Shown: piece by piece, positions 51,683 to 60,985 of the stretch | How positions within the stretch are numbered: position 1 is the stretch's first letter | Layout of the letters: every line of letters begins with the position of its first letter | Assembly: GCA_964244495.1 (NCBI GenBank) | Contig: CAXTIU010000016.1 | Span: forward strand, 1 to 64,000 | From: RH-AL1 sp964244495 | GTDB taxonomy: Bacteria > Pseudomonadota > Alphaproteobacteria > Rhizobiales > Beijerinckiaceae | Length of the DNA stretch: 64,000 bases | Reading direction: 5' to 3' | The notes under the pieces: generated by a model | Told to the model about the DNA's origin: nothing | Databases searched by the model: none | What the model saw: the letters and a program-made list of their open reading frames with translations, nothing else | Translations under genes and position numbers: made by a program

Positions 51683-52387
51683 TCAGCGCCCGTCGAGGTA
51701 GCCGTTCAGGAACACGTCAACGGCCATGTCCAGGCGCTGCTCCAACTGATGCTCGTCGAGCGGGACGCCATACAGCGCGGCCTTCGCCACGCGACCGAGC
51801 GTGATGCTGAGGAACAGGTCGGCCGCGACGTCCGGATCACTGACGCGGCTGGGGCGGTCGGCGAACCGCGCGAGGATCGCCGCGACGAGCTTGATCTGCC
51901 GCGTCAAGCCTTCGCGGACCGCCAACTGCCCGAGTTCGGGAAAGCGGGCGCCCTGCGCCGCGAGGATGCGGCCGAGCGCGGCGGCGTCAGGGGCGATCGT
52001 GCGCGCGAGCAGTCGTCGCGCCACCGCCCGCAAGGTCTCGCCGAGATCCGCCCCGTCGTGAATGAGCGAGAATTCCTCCTCCAGAGGCCCGTAGATCTGC
52101 AGGATACGCCGTCGTAGGACGGCGGCGAACAGCGCGGCCTTGTCGGCGTAGCGCGCGTAGAGGGTCGCCTTGCCGACCGCGGCGGCCTCGGCCAGCGCAT
52201 CCATGGAGGTGGCGTCGAAACCCTGCTCCATGAACATCGCCGCCGCGATCTCCAGCAGGCGCTCGTCGCGTTCGAGGGCCGCCAGCTTGGTGGGACGACC
52301 GCCCCCGTGCCGCGGCCGCTCCGCCTTGGACGGCTCCGTCTCGGGCAGGAGGCTGGCCGATTTGCCACGATCGGCTTCTTTCGTCAT
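51683..52387 (-). CDS. TetR-family transcriptional regulator
   Basis: About 234 residues from ATG 52387. A basic low-complexity N-terminus (residues 1-35) precedes the helix-turn-helix LLEIAAAMFMEQGF...TSMDALAEAAAVGKATLYARYADKAALFAAVL. The C-terminal part resembles the AefR-like ligand-binding domain (FLSITLGRVAKAALYG). It is divergent from the efflux pair, with a palindromic operator between them, so it most likely represses emrAB until a drug or metabolite binds. Confidence 0.9.
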   Translation of the reverse strand: MTKEADRGKSASLLPETEPSKAERPRHGGGRPTKLAALERDERLLEIAAAMFMEQGFDATSMDALAEAAAVGKATLYARYADKAALFAAVLRRRILQIYGPLEEEFSLIHDGADLGETLRAVARRLLARTIAPDAAALGRILAAQGARFPELGQLAVREGLTRQIKLVAAILARFADRPSRVSDPDVAADLFLSITLGRVAKAALYGVPLDEHQLEQRLDMAVDVFLNGYLDGR

Positions 52388-52433
52388 CGGCACACCACTC
52401 CTTAACCTTGCCGCAACACGCGCCCGATAATAA

Positions 52434-52450
52434 AACGGACCCGTTCCGTT
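52434..52450. promoter_or_regulatory. Palindromic operator for the TetR regulator
   Basis: AACGGA-CCCGT-TCCGTT is a perfect 6-bp inverted repeat with 5-base spacer, midway in the 78-bp gap between the divergent tetR and efflux genes and only 16 bp before the efflux start. TetR operators of AACGGA-type half-sites are common in Alphaproteobacteria. Confidence 0.7.
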
Positions 52451-52465
52451 CAGAGGCGCTAGATT

Positions 52466-53743
52466 GTGGATGCACCGACTTCGACGTTCGAGCAAGACAC
52501 CTTCCGAGCCGAATGCGACCTGCCCGATGTGACGTACGCCGACACGGAGGCGGCGATGCCGGTCGCGCGCCGCGTCCCCATCGAGGCGCCGCTACCCGCT
52601 CCCGCGCCGCCGGCGGTTGGCGAACTGGCTCCGTCCAAGCCGGTCGGCCAGCGTCGCTGGACGCGCAAGCGCCTCGTGCTCGTCCTCCTCGCGCTCGGCG
52701 CCGGCGCCTTCGGCCCGCACGCCGGCTGGCACTGGTGGACGGTCGGCCGGTTCCAGGAGGCGACGGATGACGCCTTCCTCCAGGCCGACAAGGTGACGGT
52801 CGCCCCGAAGGTCGGCGGCTTCGTCGCCGATGTCCTCGTCACCGACAACCAGCCGGTGCACGCCGGGGACGTGCTGGCCCGCATCGACGATCGCGACTAC
52901 CAGGTCGTGCTCCTGCAGGACCAGGCCGACCTCGACAGGGCGCGGGCGAGCCTGCAAGGCGTCGCCTCGGCGCTGATCCAGCAGCAGGCGCGCATCGTGG
53001 AGGCGCGGGCCGACGTCGCCAACGCCGCCGCCGCGCTCGCCTTCGCCACCCAGGAGCACCAGCGCTACAGCGACCTCGTCGCGAAAGGCGCTGGCACGAT
53101 GCAGCGCTCGCAGCAGGCCGTGTCTGACCTTCAGATCAAGCAGGCGGCGCTCGACCACGCCGACGCCGCCTACGACGCCGCGCAGAAGCAGACCGACGGT
53201 CTGCGCTCACTGGAGGACGGCGCGCGCGCGAGCCTGCGACGCGCCGAGATCAACCTCCAGCAGGCCAAGCTCAATATCGGCTACACCACGGTCACCGCGC
53301 CCATCGACGGCATCGTCGGCGACAGGTCGCTGCGGCGCGGCCAGCTCGTGCAGCCCGGCACCAACCTGCTCACCGTCGTGCCGATGGGGCCAGCCATCTA
53401 CCTCGTCGCCAACTTCAAGGAGACGCAGACCGGCGCGATGGACCACGGCCGACCGGCGAGCTTCACCGTCGACGCTTTCGGCGACCACGTCTTTCACGGC
53501 CGGATCGAGAGCCTCGCGCCCGGCACCGGCTCGCAGTTCGCGCTGCTGCCGCCTGAGAACGCGACCGGCAACTTCACCAAGATCGTCCAGCGCGTGCCCG
53601 TGAAGATCACGCTCGACGCCGGCGATCCGCTGGTCGCCCGCCTGCGGCCCGGCTTATCGGCCGAGGCGGTCGTCGACCTGCGCGACGAACCCGCGCCCGT
53701 CCCGACGCGGGTCGGGTCGCTGACCGACGTTTCACCGCGATGA
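52466..53743 (+). CDS. emrA: EmrA/HlyD-family membrane fusion protein
   Basis: 425 residues. After a proline-rich cytoplasmic N-terminus, one transmembrane helix (RLVLVLLALGAGAFG) leads to a periplasmic biotinyl-lipoyl-like hairpin: VTVAPKVGGFVADVLVTDNQPVHAGDVL, coiled coil (about 130-240), and IGYTTVTAPIDGIVGDRSLRRGQLVQPGTNLL. It links the inner-membrane pump to the outer membrane. GTG at 52466 is used; an internal ATG near 52556 is possible. It overlaps emrB by ATGA. Confidence 0.9.
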   Translation: MDAPTSTFEQDTFRAECDLPDVTYADTEAAMPVARRVPIEAPLPAPAPPAVGELAPSKPVGQRRWTRKRLVLVLLALGAGAFGPHAGWHWWTVGRFQEATDDAFLQADKVTVAPKVGGFVADVLVTDNQPVHAGDVLARIDDRDYQVVLLQDQADLDRARASLQGVASALIQQQARIVEARADVANAAAALAFATQEHQRYSDLVAKGAGTMQRSQQAVSDLQIKQAALDHADAAYDAAQKQTDGLRSLEDGARASLRRAEINLQQAKLNIGYTTVTAPIDGIVGDRSLRRGQLVQPGTNLLTVVPMGPAIYLVANFKETQTGAMDHGRPASFTVDAFGDHVFHGRIESLAPGTGSQFALLPPENATGNFTKIVQRVPVKITLDAGDPLVARLRPGLSAEAVVDLRDEPAPVPTRVGSLTDVSPR

Positions 53744-55296
53744 GCGGTCCGCAGGAGAAGGCGAGCCTCAAGGACTGGCTGGCGACGATCGGCGCGATCC
53801 TCGGCGCCTTCACCGCCATCCTCGACATCCAGATCACCAACTCGTCGCTGGCCGACATCGAGGGGGCGATCGGCGCCTCGCCGGACCAGGGCAGCTGGAT
53901 CTCGACCGCTTATCTCATGGCCGAGATCATCGTCATCCCCCTCACCGGCTGGCTCGGCGCGCTGTTCGGGCTGCGCCGCTACCTCAGCGTCAACACCGGG
54001 CTGTTCATCGCCTTCTCGGTCGGCTGCGCCTGCTCCACCACCTTGCCGCAGCTGATCCTGCTGCGCGCCGGCCAGGGCTTCACCGGCGGCGTCCTGATCC
54101 CCACCGCCATCACCATCCTGCGCACGCGCCTGCCGAAGGCGCAGCAGCCGATCGGCATCACGGTCTTCGGCCTCACCGCCACCTTCGCCCCGGCGATCGG
54201 CCCGACCGTCGGCGGCTGGCTCACCGACAATTTCTCCTGGCACTACATCTTCTACCTGAACCTCGTGCCCGGCCCGATCGCCGCCGCCATCCAGCTTTAC
54301 GCCCTGCCCAGGCAGGCCTCGCGCTGGGGCGGGCTGGCCAAGGGCGACTGGTTCGGCATCGCCGCCATGGCGATCGGCCTCTCCAACCTGACCTTCGTGC
54401 TGGAGGAAGGGCAGCGGCGGGAATGGTTCGAGTCCGACCTGATCGCCCGGAGCCTCCTCGTCGCGCTCGTCGGCATCGCGGCCTTCATCGTCCGCGAGCT
54501 GACGACGAAGGCGCCCTTCATCAACCTGCGCGTCATGGGCAACCGAACGGTCGGCGCGGCGAGCCTGCTGCAGATGGTGGTCGGCGCGGTGTCGCTCGGC
54601 TCGACCTACATCATCCCACTCTACTGCGCGCAGATCCAGGGCTACAACGCCGAGCAGATCGGCTACGTGGTCATGTGGAGCGGCCTGCCGCAGCTGCTGC
54701 TGTTCCCCGCCATGCCGTTCCTGATGAAGCGCTTCGACCCGCGCCTGCTGGTGACGACCGGCACGCTGCTGTTCGCCTACAGCTGCTACCTCAACGTCAA
54801 CCTCACGCACGACGTCGGCATGGACCAGCTCATCCTGCCGCAGCTGCTGCGCGCCGCCGGGCAGCCGCTGTTCGCGATCCCGCTGTCGCAGCTTTCCACG
54901 GCGGGGCTGCCGCCGCGCGACACGGCGGACGCCTCCGCGCTCTCCAACATGATGCGCAACCTCGGGGGATCGTGCGGGATCGCGACGCTGTCGACGATGG
55001 TCGACCGGCGCGAGCACTTCCACTTCTCCGTGTTGGCGGAGGCGATGACGCAGAACGCCGCCCGCACGCAGGAGCGGCTCGCGACCCTGATCGCCGGGCT
55101 GCGCGACACGCTCGATCCGACGATCGCGAAGGGCCGCGCGCTCGCCACCCTGGCGGCGCAAGTCAGGCGCGAGGCCACAGTGGCCGCCTACGCCGACGCG
55201 TTCTGGGTCGTCGCCGTCGGCCTCGTCCTCAGCCTCGCGGCGGTGCTGCTCCTGAAGAAGCCACGGCGCGCGGTGGGCCCGGTGGAGGCTCATTGA
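53740..55296 (+). CDS. emrB: MFS multidrug efflux transporter, DHA2 (EmrB) family
   Basis: 518 residues, with about 14 hydrophobic helices. TAILDIQITNSSLADIEGAIG, SWISTAYLMAEIIVIPLTGWL, GFTGGVLIPTAITI and WHYIFYLNLVPG are DHA2 signatures (motifs D1, A and C). It expels drugs by proton antiport together with the EmrA-like protein. Both are co-transcribed and presumably controlled by the adjacent TetR. Confidence 0.93.
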   Translation: MSGPQEKASLKDWLATIGAILGAFTAILDIQITNSSLADIEGAIGASPDQGSWISTAYLMAEIIVIPLTGWLGALFGLRRYLSVNTGLFIAFSVGCACSTTLPQLILLRAGQGFTGGVLIPTAITILRTRLPKAQQPIGITVFGLTATFAPAIGPTVGGWLTDNFSWHYIFYLNLVPGPIAAAIQLYALPRQASRWGGLAKGDWFGIAAMAIGLSNLTFVLEEGQRREWFESDLIARSLLVALVGIAAFIVRELTTKAPFINLRVMGNRTVGAASLLQMVVGAVSLGSTYIIPLYCAQIQGYNAEQIGYVVMWSGLPQLLLFPAMPFLMKRFDPRLLVTTGTLLFAYSCYLNVNLTHDVGMDQLILPQLLRAAGQPLFAIPLSQLSTAGLPPRDTADASALSNMMRNLGGSCGIATLSTMVDRREHFHFSVLAEAMTQNAARTQERLATLIAGLRDTLDPTIAKGRALATLAAQVRREATVAAYADAFWVVAVGLVLSLAAVLLLKKPRRAVGPVEAH

Positions 55297-55337
55297 AGCC
55301 TGTCCCGGCGCGCCGCGCCTAACCCGAGGAGCGAGGC

Positions 55338-56177
55338 TCAAGCCGTCACGTAGCTCGCCTCCTGCGATGCCAGGAACACGTAGACGGGCGCGAGTTCAAC
55401 CGGCTGGCCGGGCCGGCCCGTCGGGGCTTTCGAGCCGAACTTCTCGATCGGCTCCTGGGGTTGCCCGCCGGACGGCTGCAGCGCCGTCCAGAACGGTCCG
55501 GGCGCGACCGCGTTGACGCGGATGCCGTCGGCGATGACCTGCTTGGCGAGCGCCTTGATGAAGGCGACGATGCCGGCCTTGCTGGTGGCGTAGTCGAGCA
55601 GGATCTTCGGCGGGGTGTAGGCCACCACCGACGCGGTGTTGATGATCGATGCGCCCGCCGGCATGTGCGGCAACGCCGCCTTGGTGATCCAGAACATCGC
55701 GTAAAGGTTCGTCTTCAGCGTGCGGTCGAACTGCTCGGTGGAGATGTCCGCGATATCCGTCTGGTTCGTCTGCTTGCCGGCGTTGTTGACCAGGATGTCG
55801 ATGCCGCCGAGTTGCGAGATGGCTCGCCTCACCAGGGTTTCGCAGAAGCCCTCGTCGGTGATGTCGCCCGGCAGCAAGGCCACCTTTCAACCCTCGGCCT
55901 CGATGAGCTTGGCGACGGCGTGGGCGTCTCCCATCTCGCTTTCGAGGAAGCTGAGCGCGACGGCGGCGCCCTCGCGCGCGAAGGCGATCGCCGCAGCGCG
56001 TCCGACGCCGGAGTCGGCGCCGGTCACCAGCGCGCGGCGCCCGAACAGGCGTCCGTGGCCCTTGTAGCTCGTTTCGCCATGGTCGGGTTTCGGGTCCATG
56101 GCGGCCGCTGATCCCGGGGCACCCTGCGGCTGACGCGGGAACGGCGGCTAGGGGTACTGCTTGCGCGGGTCCTGCAT
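55338..56177 (-). pseudogene. Short-chain dehydrogenase (YghA/YhdG-like), multiply disrupted
   Basis: In one continuous frame from ATG 56177 the protein reads MQDPRKQYP-stop-PPFPRQPQ...MDPKPDHGETSYKGHG, then Rossmann RRALVTGADSGVGRAAA, ...LIEAEG-stop-KVALLPGDITDEGFC, then DILVNNAGKQTNQ and YATSKAGIVAF, and ends at ...ASQEASYVTA. The two internal stops are TAG (56148-56150) and TGA (55884-55886), each where the family has a Lys/Arg. The usual last 12 or so residues (GEVxGVTGG) are missing. No SECIS-like loop follows the TGA. This is a decaying gene for an NAD(P)-dependent oxidoreductase. Confidence 0.85.
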
Positions 56178-56515
56178 GCGGAGGCGTCGGTGCTGTCGTC
56201 GGTCATGGGTGAGCCCTTTCGCGTGGCGTCGCGAGCGGATGCTCGCTGGGCCGCGAGCGCTGACCGCCCGTGGATGTTCCATGGCGCCCGGAAAAGCGGC
56301 GCGTCGCGGTGCCGCCTGCGAGGATCGACCGACCACCCTCCCGGCCGTGGTCGTGAAGTCCGCTTGGCTCGATCCGGCGACCGGCACGCCACGATCGAGG
56401 TTGACGCACGTCCACGGCACGCCTGGTGTCGTGACGGCATATGCCATCAATGCTGAGGACCGTCGGCCGCTGAGATCCTCGGCCGCTAAGATCGTTGGCC
56501 GGTGCAACCGTCGGA
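56178..56515. other. 338-bp region upstream of the SDR pseudogene
   Basis: It lies between the dehydrogenase pseudogene and tRNA-Thr. No conserved coding frame was recognised; the frames present are arginine/proline-rich and look like GC artefacts. It presumably held the old dehydrogenase promoter. An imperfect CGGCCGCT repeat occurs at 56463-56488. Confidence 0.4.
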
Positions 56516-56591
<76 letters not shown>

Positions 56592-56763
56592 CCGCTTGAC
56601 CGTGATCCGCATACGACAGCGGTCTGATATCAGCGCTGTCCAAGCCTTGCAACGCTTCGCGCAAGCTCCGTGTCTTACCTTCGCCGCAGTCGAACCGCGT
56701 AGTCTTCGGGGACACGGTCCGGCGCGCGCCGGCGCCGTTCGATGACAACTTTGGAGGGGTGAC

Positions 56764-57102
56764 GTGCGAAAGAGTTCAGGACATTTCATCAGGCTCGGCT
56801 TGGCGCTCGGGCTCGGGGCAGCGACCATGGCCGGGACGATGACGCCGACCTATGCCGGTGATCGCGGTGGCGCGATCGCCGCCGGCGTAATCGGTGGAGC
56901 GGCACTCGGCGCCATCGCGGGAAGCGCCGTCGCCGGTGCCTACGCGCCGCCGCCGCCCGCCTACTACCCGCCGCCGCCGCCGCGCTACGTCGAGCCCGTT
57001 GACGCGCCGCCGCCGCGCTGCCATCGCGAGTACGTCCGGACGTGGGATCCCTACGCCGGCGTCTACGTCGATCGCCCCCGTCGGGTCTGCGACGGCTATT
57101 GA
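56764..57102 (+). CDS. Small exported glycine-zipper, proline-rich protein
   Basis: 112 residues starting at GTG 56764, with GGAGGGG upstream. The signal peptide LGLALGLGAATMAGTMTPTYA is followed by a glycine-zipper helix (GGAIAAGVIGGAALGAIAGSAVAG), a proline-tyrosine stretch (PPPPAYYPPPPPRY), and a conserved-looking C-terminal part with two cysteines (PRCHREYV...RRVCDGY). Such proteins are common in Rhizobiales envelopes; function unknown. A strong terminator follows. Confidence 0.75.
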   Translation: MRKSSGHFIRLGLALGLGAATMAGTMTPTYAGDRGGAIAAGVIGGAALGAIAGSAVAGAYAPPPPAYYPPPPPRYVEPVDAPPPRCHREYVRTWDPYAGVYVDRPRRVCDGY

Positions 57103-57153
57103 TCGCCTCACTGCGGCCGGGCGGCTTCGTCCGCTCGGCATCGCCTTCCATCG

Positions 57154-57190
57154 GGGCCGCATCGGCGAAGGTGCGGCCCTTTCCTTTTCT
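57154..57190 (+). terminator. Rho-independent terminator
   Basis: GGGCCGCA (57154-57161) pairs perfectly with TGCGGCCC (57172-57179) across a 10-base loop, followed by TTTCCTTTTCT. It lies 51 bp after the glycine-zipper protein gene. Confidence 0.87.
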
Positions 57191-57326
57191 GAGCATGTTC
57201 GCCGCGCTCCCTTGTGACATCGAAAGCACAGCGGAGGCGAATGAGCCTAGCGATGGCCGCAACCTTCGTCTTTCGCCGCCGTCCGGCGGTTGAAGGCGCA
57301 AACGATCCATCGACGAGGCTTGCCCC

Positions 57327-58139
57327 ATGACCACCAGAACAGCCGGCACGACGCTGGCGATCGCTCTCCTATCCTCCGGCGCCATGCTGACGGGCGCGCT
57401 GGCCGCCGATCTGCCGTCGCGTCACGCCCCTCCCGTCTTCGCTCCCCCGCCGCCGCTGCCGGTCTTCACCTGGACGGGTTTTTACGTCGGTCTGCAGGCC
57501 GGCTACGAATTCGGCCGCTCCACCGCCTTCGCGACGAGCAACCTGAACGGCGCCGGCTTGGTGGCGAACAGCGCCAGCCCCGATGGGGTGATCGGCGGCG
57601 GTCACGTCGGTTACCTGTACTCCACGCAATCGCTGCCGTTCCTCGGCCAAGCCTTCGGCAACGTGCTCGGCGCCGGCGGGGTGATCGGCATCGAGGGCGA
57701 CGTCAATGGCGCGAACTACCGCCGGACCTACGCGCTCGGTGGTTTCACCGATGGAACGCGCGAGAACATCGAGGGCTCGGTGCGGGGCAGGCTCGGCATC
57801 GCCGTCGATCGCGCGCTGTTCTACGCCACGGGCGGCGTGGCCTTCGGCGGCCTGCAGAACGTTTATACCAACACCGTGACCGGTGGCCTCGACTCGATCA
57901 GCCGCACCCGTGTCGGCTACACCGTCGGAGGTGGCGTTGAATACGCCATCACCAACAACGTGTCGTTGCGCGCCGAGTATCGCTTCACGGACTTCGGATC
58001 GTTCAACAACACGCTTGCCGCCGCCTCAGCCGGCGGCGTGAACGTCCGTCAGCGCGAGACGGACAATCGCGTGCAGGGCGGTATCAGCTACAAGTTCGAC
58101 ACCACGCCGCTCGCGGCACCGGTCGTTGCCCGCTACTGA
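57327..58139 (+). CDS. Omp25/Omp31-type outer membrane beta-barrel protein
   Basis: 270 residues. After a signal peptide (LAIALLSSGAMLTGALAADLP) and a proline linker, WTGFYVGLQAGYEFG is the classic first strand. Alternating strands follow, with GRLGIAVDRALFYATGGVAFG and NNVSLRAEYRFTDFG. The C-terminus YKFDTTPLAAPVVARY matches the family ending. It is an eight-stranded porin-like surface antigen, a single gene between two terminators. Confidence 0.9.
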   Translation: MTTRTAGTTLAIALLSSGAMLTGALAADLPSRHAPPVFAPPPPLPVFTWTGFYVGLQAGYEFGRSTAFATSNLNGAGLVANSASPDGVIGGGHVGYLYSTQSLPFLGQAFGNVLGAGGVIGIEGDVNGANYRRTYALGGFTDGTRENIEGSVRGRLGIAVDRALFYATGGVAFGGLQNVYTNTVTGGLDSISRTRVGYTVGGGVEYAITNNVSLRAEYRFTDFGSFNNTLAAASAGGVNVRQRETDNRVQGGISYKFDTTPLAAPVVARY

Positions 58140-58188
58140 GCGGTCGAGTTCCTCTCACCTCCTATGAGGCTCAACCGGGAACGAAGAA

Positions 58189-58215
58189 GGGGCGACCTCT
58201 CATCGAGGACGCCCC
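58189..58215. terminator. Bidirectional terminator between omp and actP
   Basis: GGGGCG-A-CCTC (58189-58199) pairs with GAGG-A-CGCCCC (58205-58215), with a single A-A mismatch, between the convergent outer membrane protein and actP genes. Confidence 0.75.
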
Positions 58216-58247
58216 TCCTGTTGCGCGAACGCCGCCCTCACCAGAGA

Positions 58248-59942
58248 TCAGTGAGCGTGAGCGCCGAGCGCGCCGATGCCGGTCTCGGATCGAACGTATT
58301 GGGCGTCGAACAGCGCCTTCTCACGTGCAGCCCGGGCGCTTTTGTCGAGCAGCGAGACGACGACGATGCCGGCAAAAGCGATCGGCATCGAGAAGATCGC
58401 CGGGTTGTCGTAGGGGAAAATCGCCGCTTTGTGGCCGAGCGATGTCACCCAGAACGCCTTGCTCAGCACCACCATGGCGACCGAACTGACAAGTCCCAGC
58501 CAGCCGCCGACGATCGCGCCCAGCGTCGTCGTGCCTCGCCACAGGATCGACATGACCAGGACCGGGAAGTTGCAACTCGCCGCCACCGAGAAGGCGAGGC
58601 CGACCATGAAAGCGACGTTCTGGTTCTCGAACACGTAGCCAAGATAGATAGCGATGAGGCCGATGATCACCGCCGCTCCCTTCGAGATGTTGACCTCGTG
58701 CTTCTCGCTCGTCCGCCCGCGCGCGATCACGCTGGCGTAAAGATCATGACTGACGGCCGATGCCGCCGCCAGCGTCAGCCCGGCGACGACCGCCAGGATC
58801 GTCGCGAAGGTGACCGCCGCGATGAAGCCGAACAGCAAGTTACCGCCGACCGCGCGCGAAAGGTCGACCGCCGCCATGTTGGTCGAGCCGACGAGGTCCT
58901 TGATCTTGTCGTAGCCGCCGCCCGCGCCAAGCTTGAAGTAGCTCGGGTCGTTCATCAGGAAGACGATGGCGCCGAAGCCGATGATGAAGGTAAGGATGTA
59001 GAAGTAACCGATGAAGCCGGTGGCGTAGAGAACCGACTTGCGGGCCGCCTTGGCGTCGCGCACCGTGAAGAAGCGCATCAGGATGTGCGGCAGGCCTGCC
59101 GTGCCGAACATGAGGGCGAGGCCAAGGGAGACGGCGGAGACGGGATCGGTCACGAAGCCGCCCGGACCCATGATCCTCAGGCCTCTGGGATGCTCCTTGA
59201 CCGCCGCGGCGAAGAGCGCGTCCGGGCTGAAGTTGAACTTCGCCAGCACGAGCAGCGCCATGACCGTGGTGCCGAACAGGAGCAGACCGGCCTTGATGAT
59301 CTGCACCCATGTCGTCGCCTTCATGCCGCCGAAGGCGACGTAGACCACCATCAGCAGACCGACGATGACGACGGCGTAAAGGTAGGGCAGACCGAACAGC
59401 AGCTGGATCAGCTTGCCCGCGCCCACCATCTGCGCGATCAGGTAGAAGGCCACCACGACGAGCGTTCCGCAGGCGGAAAGCACGCGGATCGGCGTCTGCG
59501 CCAGTCGGAACGAGGCGACGTCGGCGAAGGTGAACTTGCCGAGGTTGCGCAGCCGCTCGGCGACCAGGAACAGCACGATCGGCCAGCCGACGAGGAAGCC
59601 GATCGAGTAGATCAGCCCGTCGAACCCCGACGTGTAGACGAGGCCGGAGATGCCGAGGAAGGAGGCCGCCGACATGTAGTCGCCGGCGATCGCCAAGCCG
59701 TTCTGCAGGCCGGTGATGCCACCCCCCGCCGCGTAGAAGTCGGAGGCCGACTTCGTGCCCATAGCGGCGCGATAGGTGATGAACAATGTGAGCGCGACGA
59801 AGGCGAAGAACATGACGATCGCGGCTGTGTTAAGCGGCTGGACGTCGACCTTGCCCTGGATGCCCTCGGCGGCGAGGGCTATGCCGCCGCCCACCGCCGT
59901 CAGCGCGACGACCGAGGCGAGCGCGAAGGGGAAGCGTCTCAC
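58248..59942 (-). CDS. actP: Cation/acetate symporter
   Basis: 564 residues, GTG start, about 13 transmembrane helices of the sodium:solute symporter family. SASDFYAAGGGITGLQNGLAIAGDYMSAASFLG is the family signature, and FGTAGLPHILMRFFTV and AVVAGLTLAAASAVSHDLYA are ActP-like. It takes up acetate or other short carboxylates. Its start overlaps the yjcH stop by GTGA, the standard yjcH-actP coupling. acs is not in the window. Confidence 0.92.
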   Translation of the reverse strand: MRRFPFALASVVALTAVGGGIALAAEGIQGKVDVQPLNTAAIVMFFAFVALTLFITYRAAMGTKSASDFYAAGGGITGLQNGLAIAGDYMSAASFLGISGLVYTSGFDGLIYSIGFLVGWPIVLFLVAERLRNLGKFTFADVASFRLAQTPIRVLSACGTLVVVAFYLIAQMVGAGKLIQLLFGLPYLYAVVIVGLLMVVYVAFGGMKATTWVQIIKAGLLLFGTTVMALLVLAKFNFSPDALFAAAVKEHPRGLRIMGPGGFVTDPVSAVSLGLALMFGTAGLPHILMRFFTVRDAKAARKSVLYATGFIGYFYILTFIIGFGAIVFLMNDPSYFKLGAGGGYDKIKDLVGSTNMAAVDLSRAVGGNLLFGFIAAVTFATILAVVAGLTLAAASAVSHDLYASVIARGRTSEKHEVNISKGAAVIIGLIAIYLGYVFENQNVAFMVGLAFSVAASCNFPVLVMSILWRGTTTLGAIVGGWLGLVSSVAMVVLSKAFWVTSLGHKAAIFPYDNPAIFSMPIAFAGIVVVSLLDKSARAAREKALFDAQYVRSETGIGALGAHAH

Positions 59943-60259
59943 AGGTCGATCTCCCGGTTCAACTCCGCGGTCATGCGATCGAACTTCGTGTTCGCGACGG
60001 CGACGTAGATCGCGACGAGGATGAACGCGGAGAACAGGACGCCGAGGCCGACGAGCAGGCCGAGGGAGGTCGTCGAGCCGGCGACGATCTGGGCAAGGAA
60101 CCCGCCGTCGGTGGCGATGAGGAGGATGAAGCCGTAGTAGATGACGAGCATCACGGCGGTCAGCGTCCAGCCGAGCCTAGAGCGCGCCTTCACCAGGGCC
60201 TGGAACTTCGGATTGGCCATCATGGCCTGCGTCGCGTCGATCCTGGCAGTGACGTTCAT
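59939..60259 (-). CDS. yjcH: DUF485 membrane protein (YjcH-like)
   Basis: 106 residues with two transmembrane helices (TAVMLVIYYGFILLIAT and GLLVGLGVLFSAFILVAIYVAVAN) and the DUF485 pattern NPKFQALVKARSRLGW near the start. It precedes actP in many bacteria and is thought to assist the symporter. The 210 bp upstream contains a GC-rich region without recognised sites. Confidence 0.9.
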   Translation of the reverse strand: MNVTARIDATQAMMANPKFQALVKARSRLGWTLTAVMLVIYYGFILLIATDGGFLAQIVAGSTTSLGLLVGLGVLFSAFILVAIYVAVANTKFDRMTAELNREIDL

Positions 60260-60469
60260 CGTTCTCCCCTTATCTTTTCGTGATCGCTAGCGCTAACGAC
60301 AACGTTCGGCAATCGGCCGAACGATCGAAGAGGGCGCGGAGCGTCCCAGGCTCGTCCTTTGCAGGCTGCTGGTGGGCCTTCCGAGCTGCCCGCATCGCCG
60401 TATCGTTTCGAGACGCGCTTGCCCGGAAGCGTAACACGGACGTGCCGACGCGTGGGCACAGGGAAGGCG

Positions 60470-60985
60470 ATGTCGATGCGGAAATGGATGGGTCGCTGGT
60501 TCGAGGCTCTCGTCATTCCCTTGAGTGCCCTCATGCTCGCCGGTGGAAGTCTGCCGGTGGCGGCGGTGGGCCCCGTGCGCGTCGGTACGGCGATCCACCC
60601 GCTCGCGCCGCGGAACCCGTCGGCGGGCCGGGTGCAAGGCATCATTCAGCCCGGGTCCGCTGGCGCGGTCGGTCCCGGTCGCTTCCGCGATGGGGCAGGG
60701 CGTTTCGGCGATGTCGGTATCGACGGGGAAGACCTCGGCTACGGTCTCGCCGGAGGATTCGTCGGCGGGAATCTTTCGCGATCCGCCGACGACGCGGATG
60801 GCCCCTTTCCCTACGGTGCGCCGACACCCCTCGGCGTTTCGCCGCCCGGCGGTCCGTTTCCCGGTGCCCGCCGACCCGCCACCCCGATGCCCTGCGTGCG
60901 GCCGCAGATCATCACGATCGGACGCGGCGTGCGATCGGCCGACAAGGTCCGCGTGGTCTACGGCGCGTCGTCGTGCGGCTCATGA
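60470..60985 (+). CDS. Secreted hypothetical protein
   Basis: 171 residues from ATG 60470, with AGGGAAGG upstream. The signal peptide is FEALVIPLSALMLAGGSLPVAA. The mature part is glycine/proline-rich with the segment MPCVRPQIITIGRGVRSADKVRVVYG and two cysteines near the end (PCVR, SSCGS). No family recognised. Its last 28 bp overlap the end of rlmB on the other strand. Confidence 0.6.
   Translation: MSMRKWMGRWFEALVIPLSALMLAGGSLPVAAVGPVRVGTAIHPLAPRNPSAGRVQGIIQPGSAGAVGPGRFRDGAGRFGDVGIDGEDLGYGLAGGFVGGNLSRSADDADGPFPYGAPTPLGVSPPGGPFPGARRPATPMPCVRPQIITIGRGVRSADKVRVVYGASSCGS

Noticed and set aside
55884..55886. In-frame TGA of the dehydrogenase as a second selenocysteine codon
   Set aside because: No hairpin with bulged U17 and loop GU at 23-24 follows; a TAG also interrupts the same frame and the family has Lys/Arg here, not Cys.
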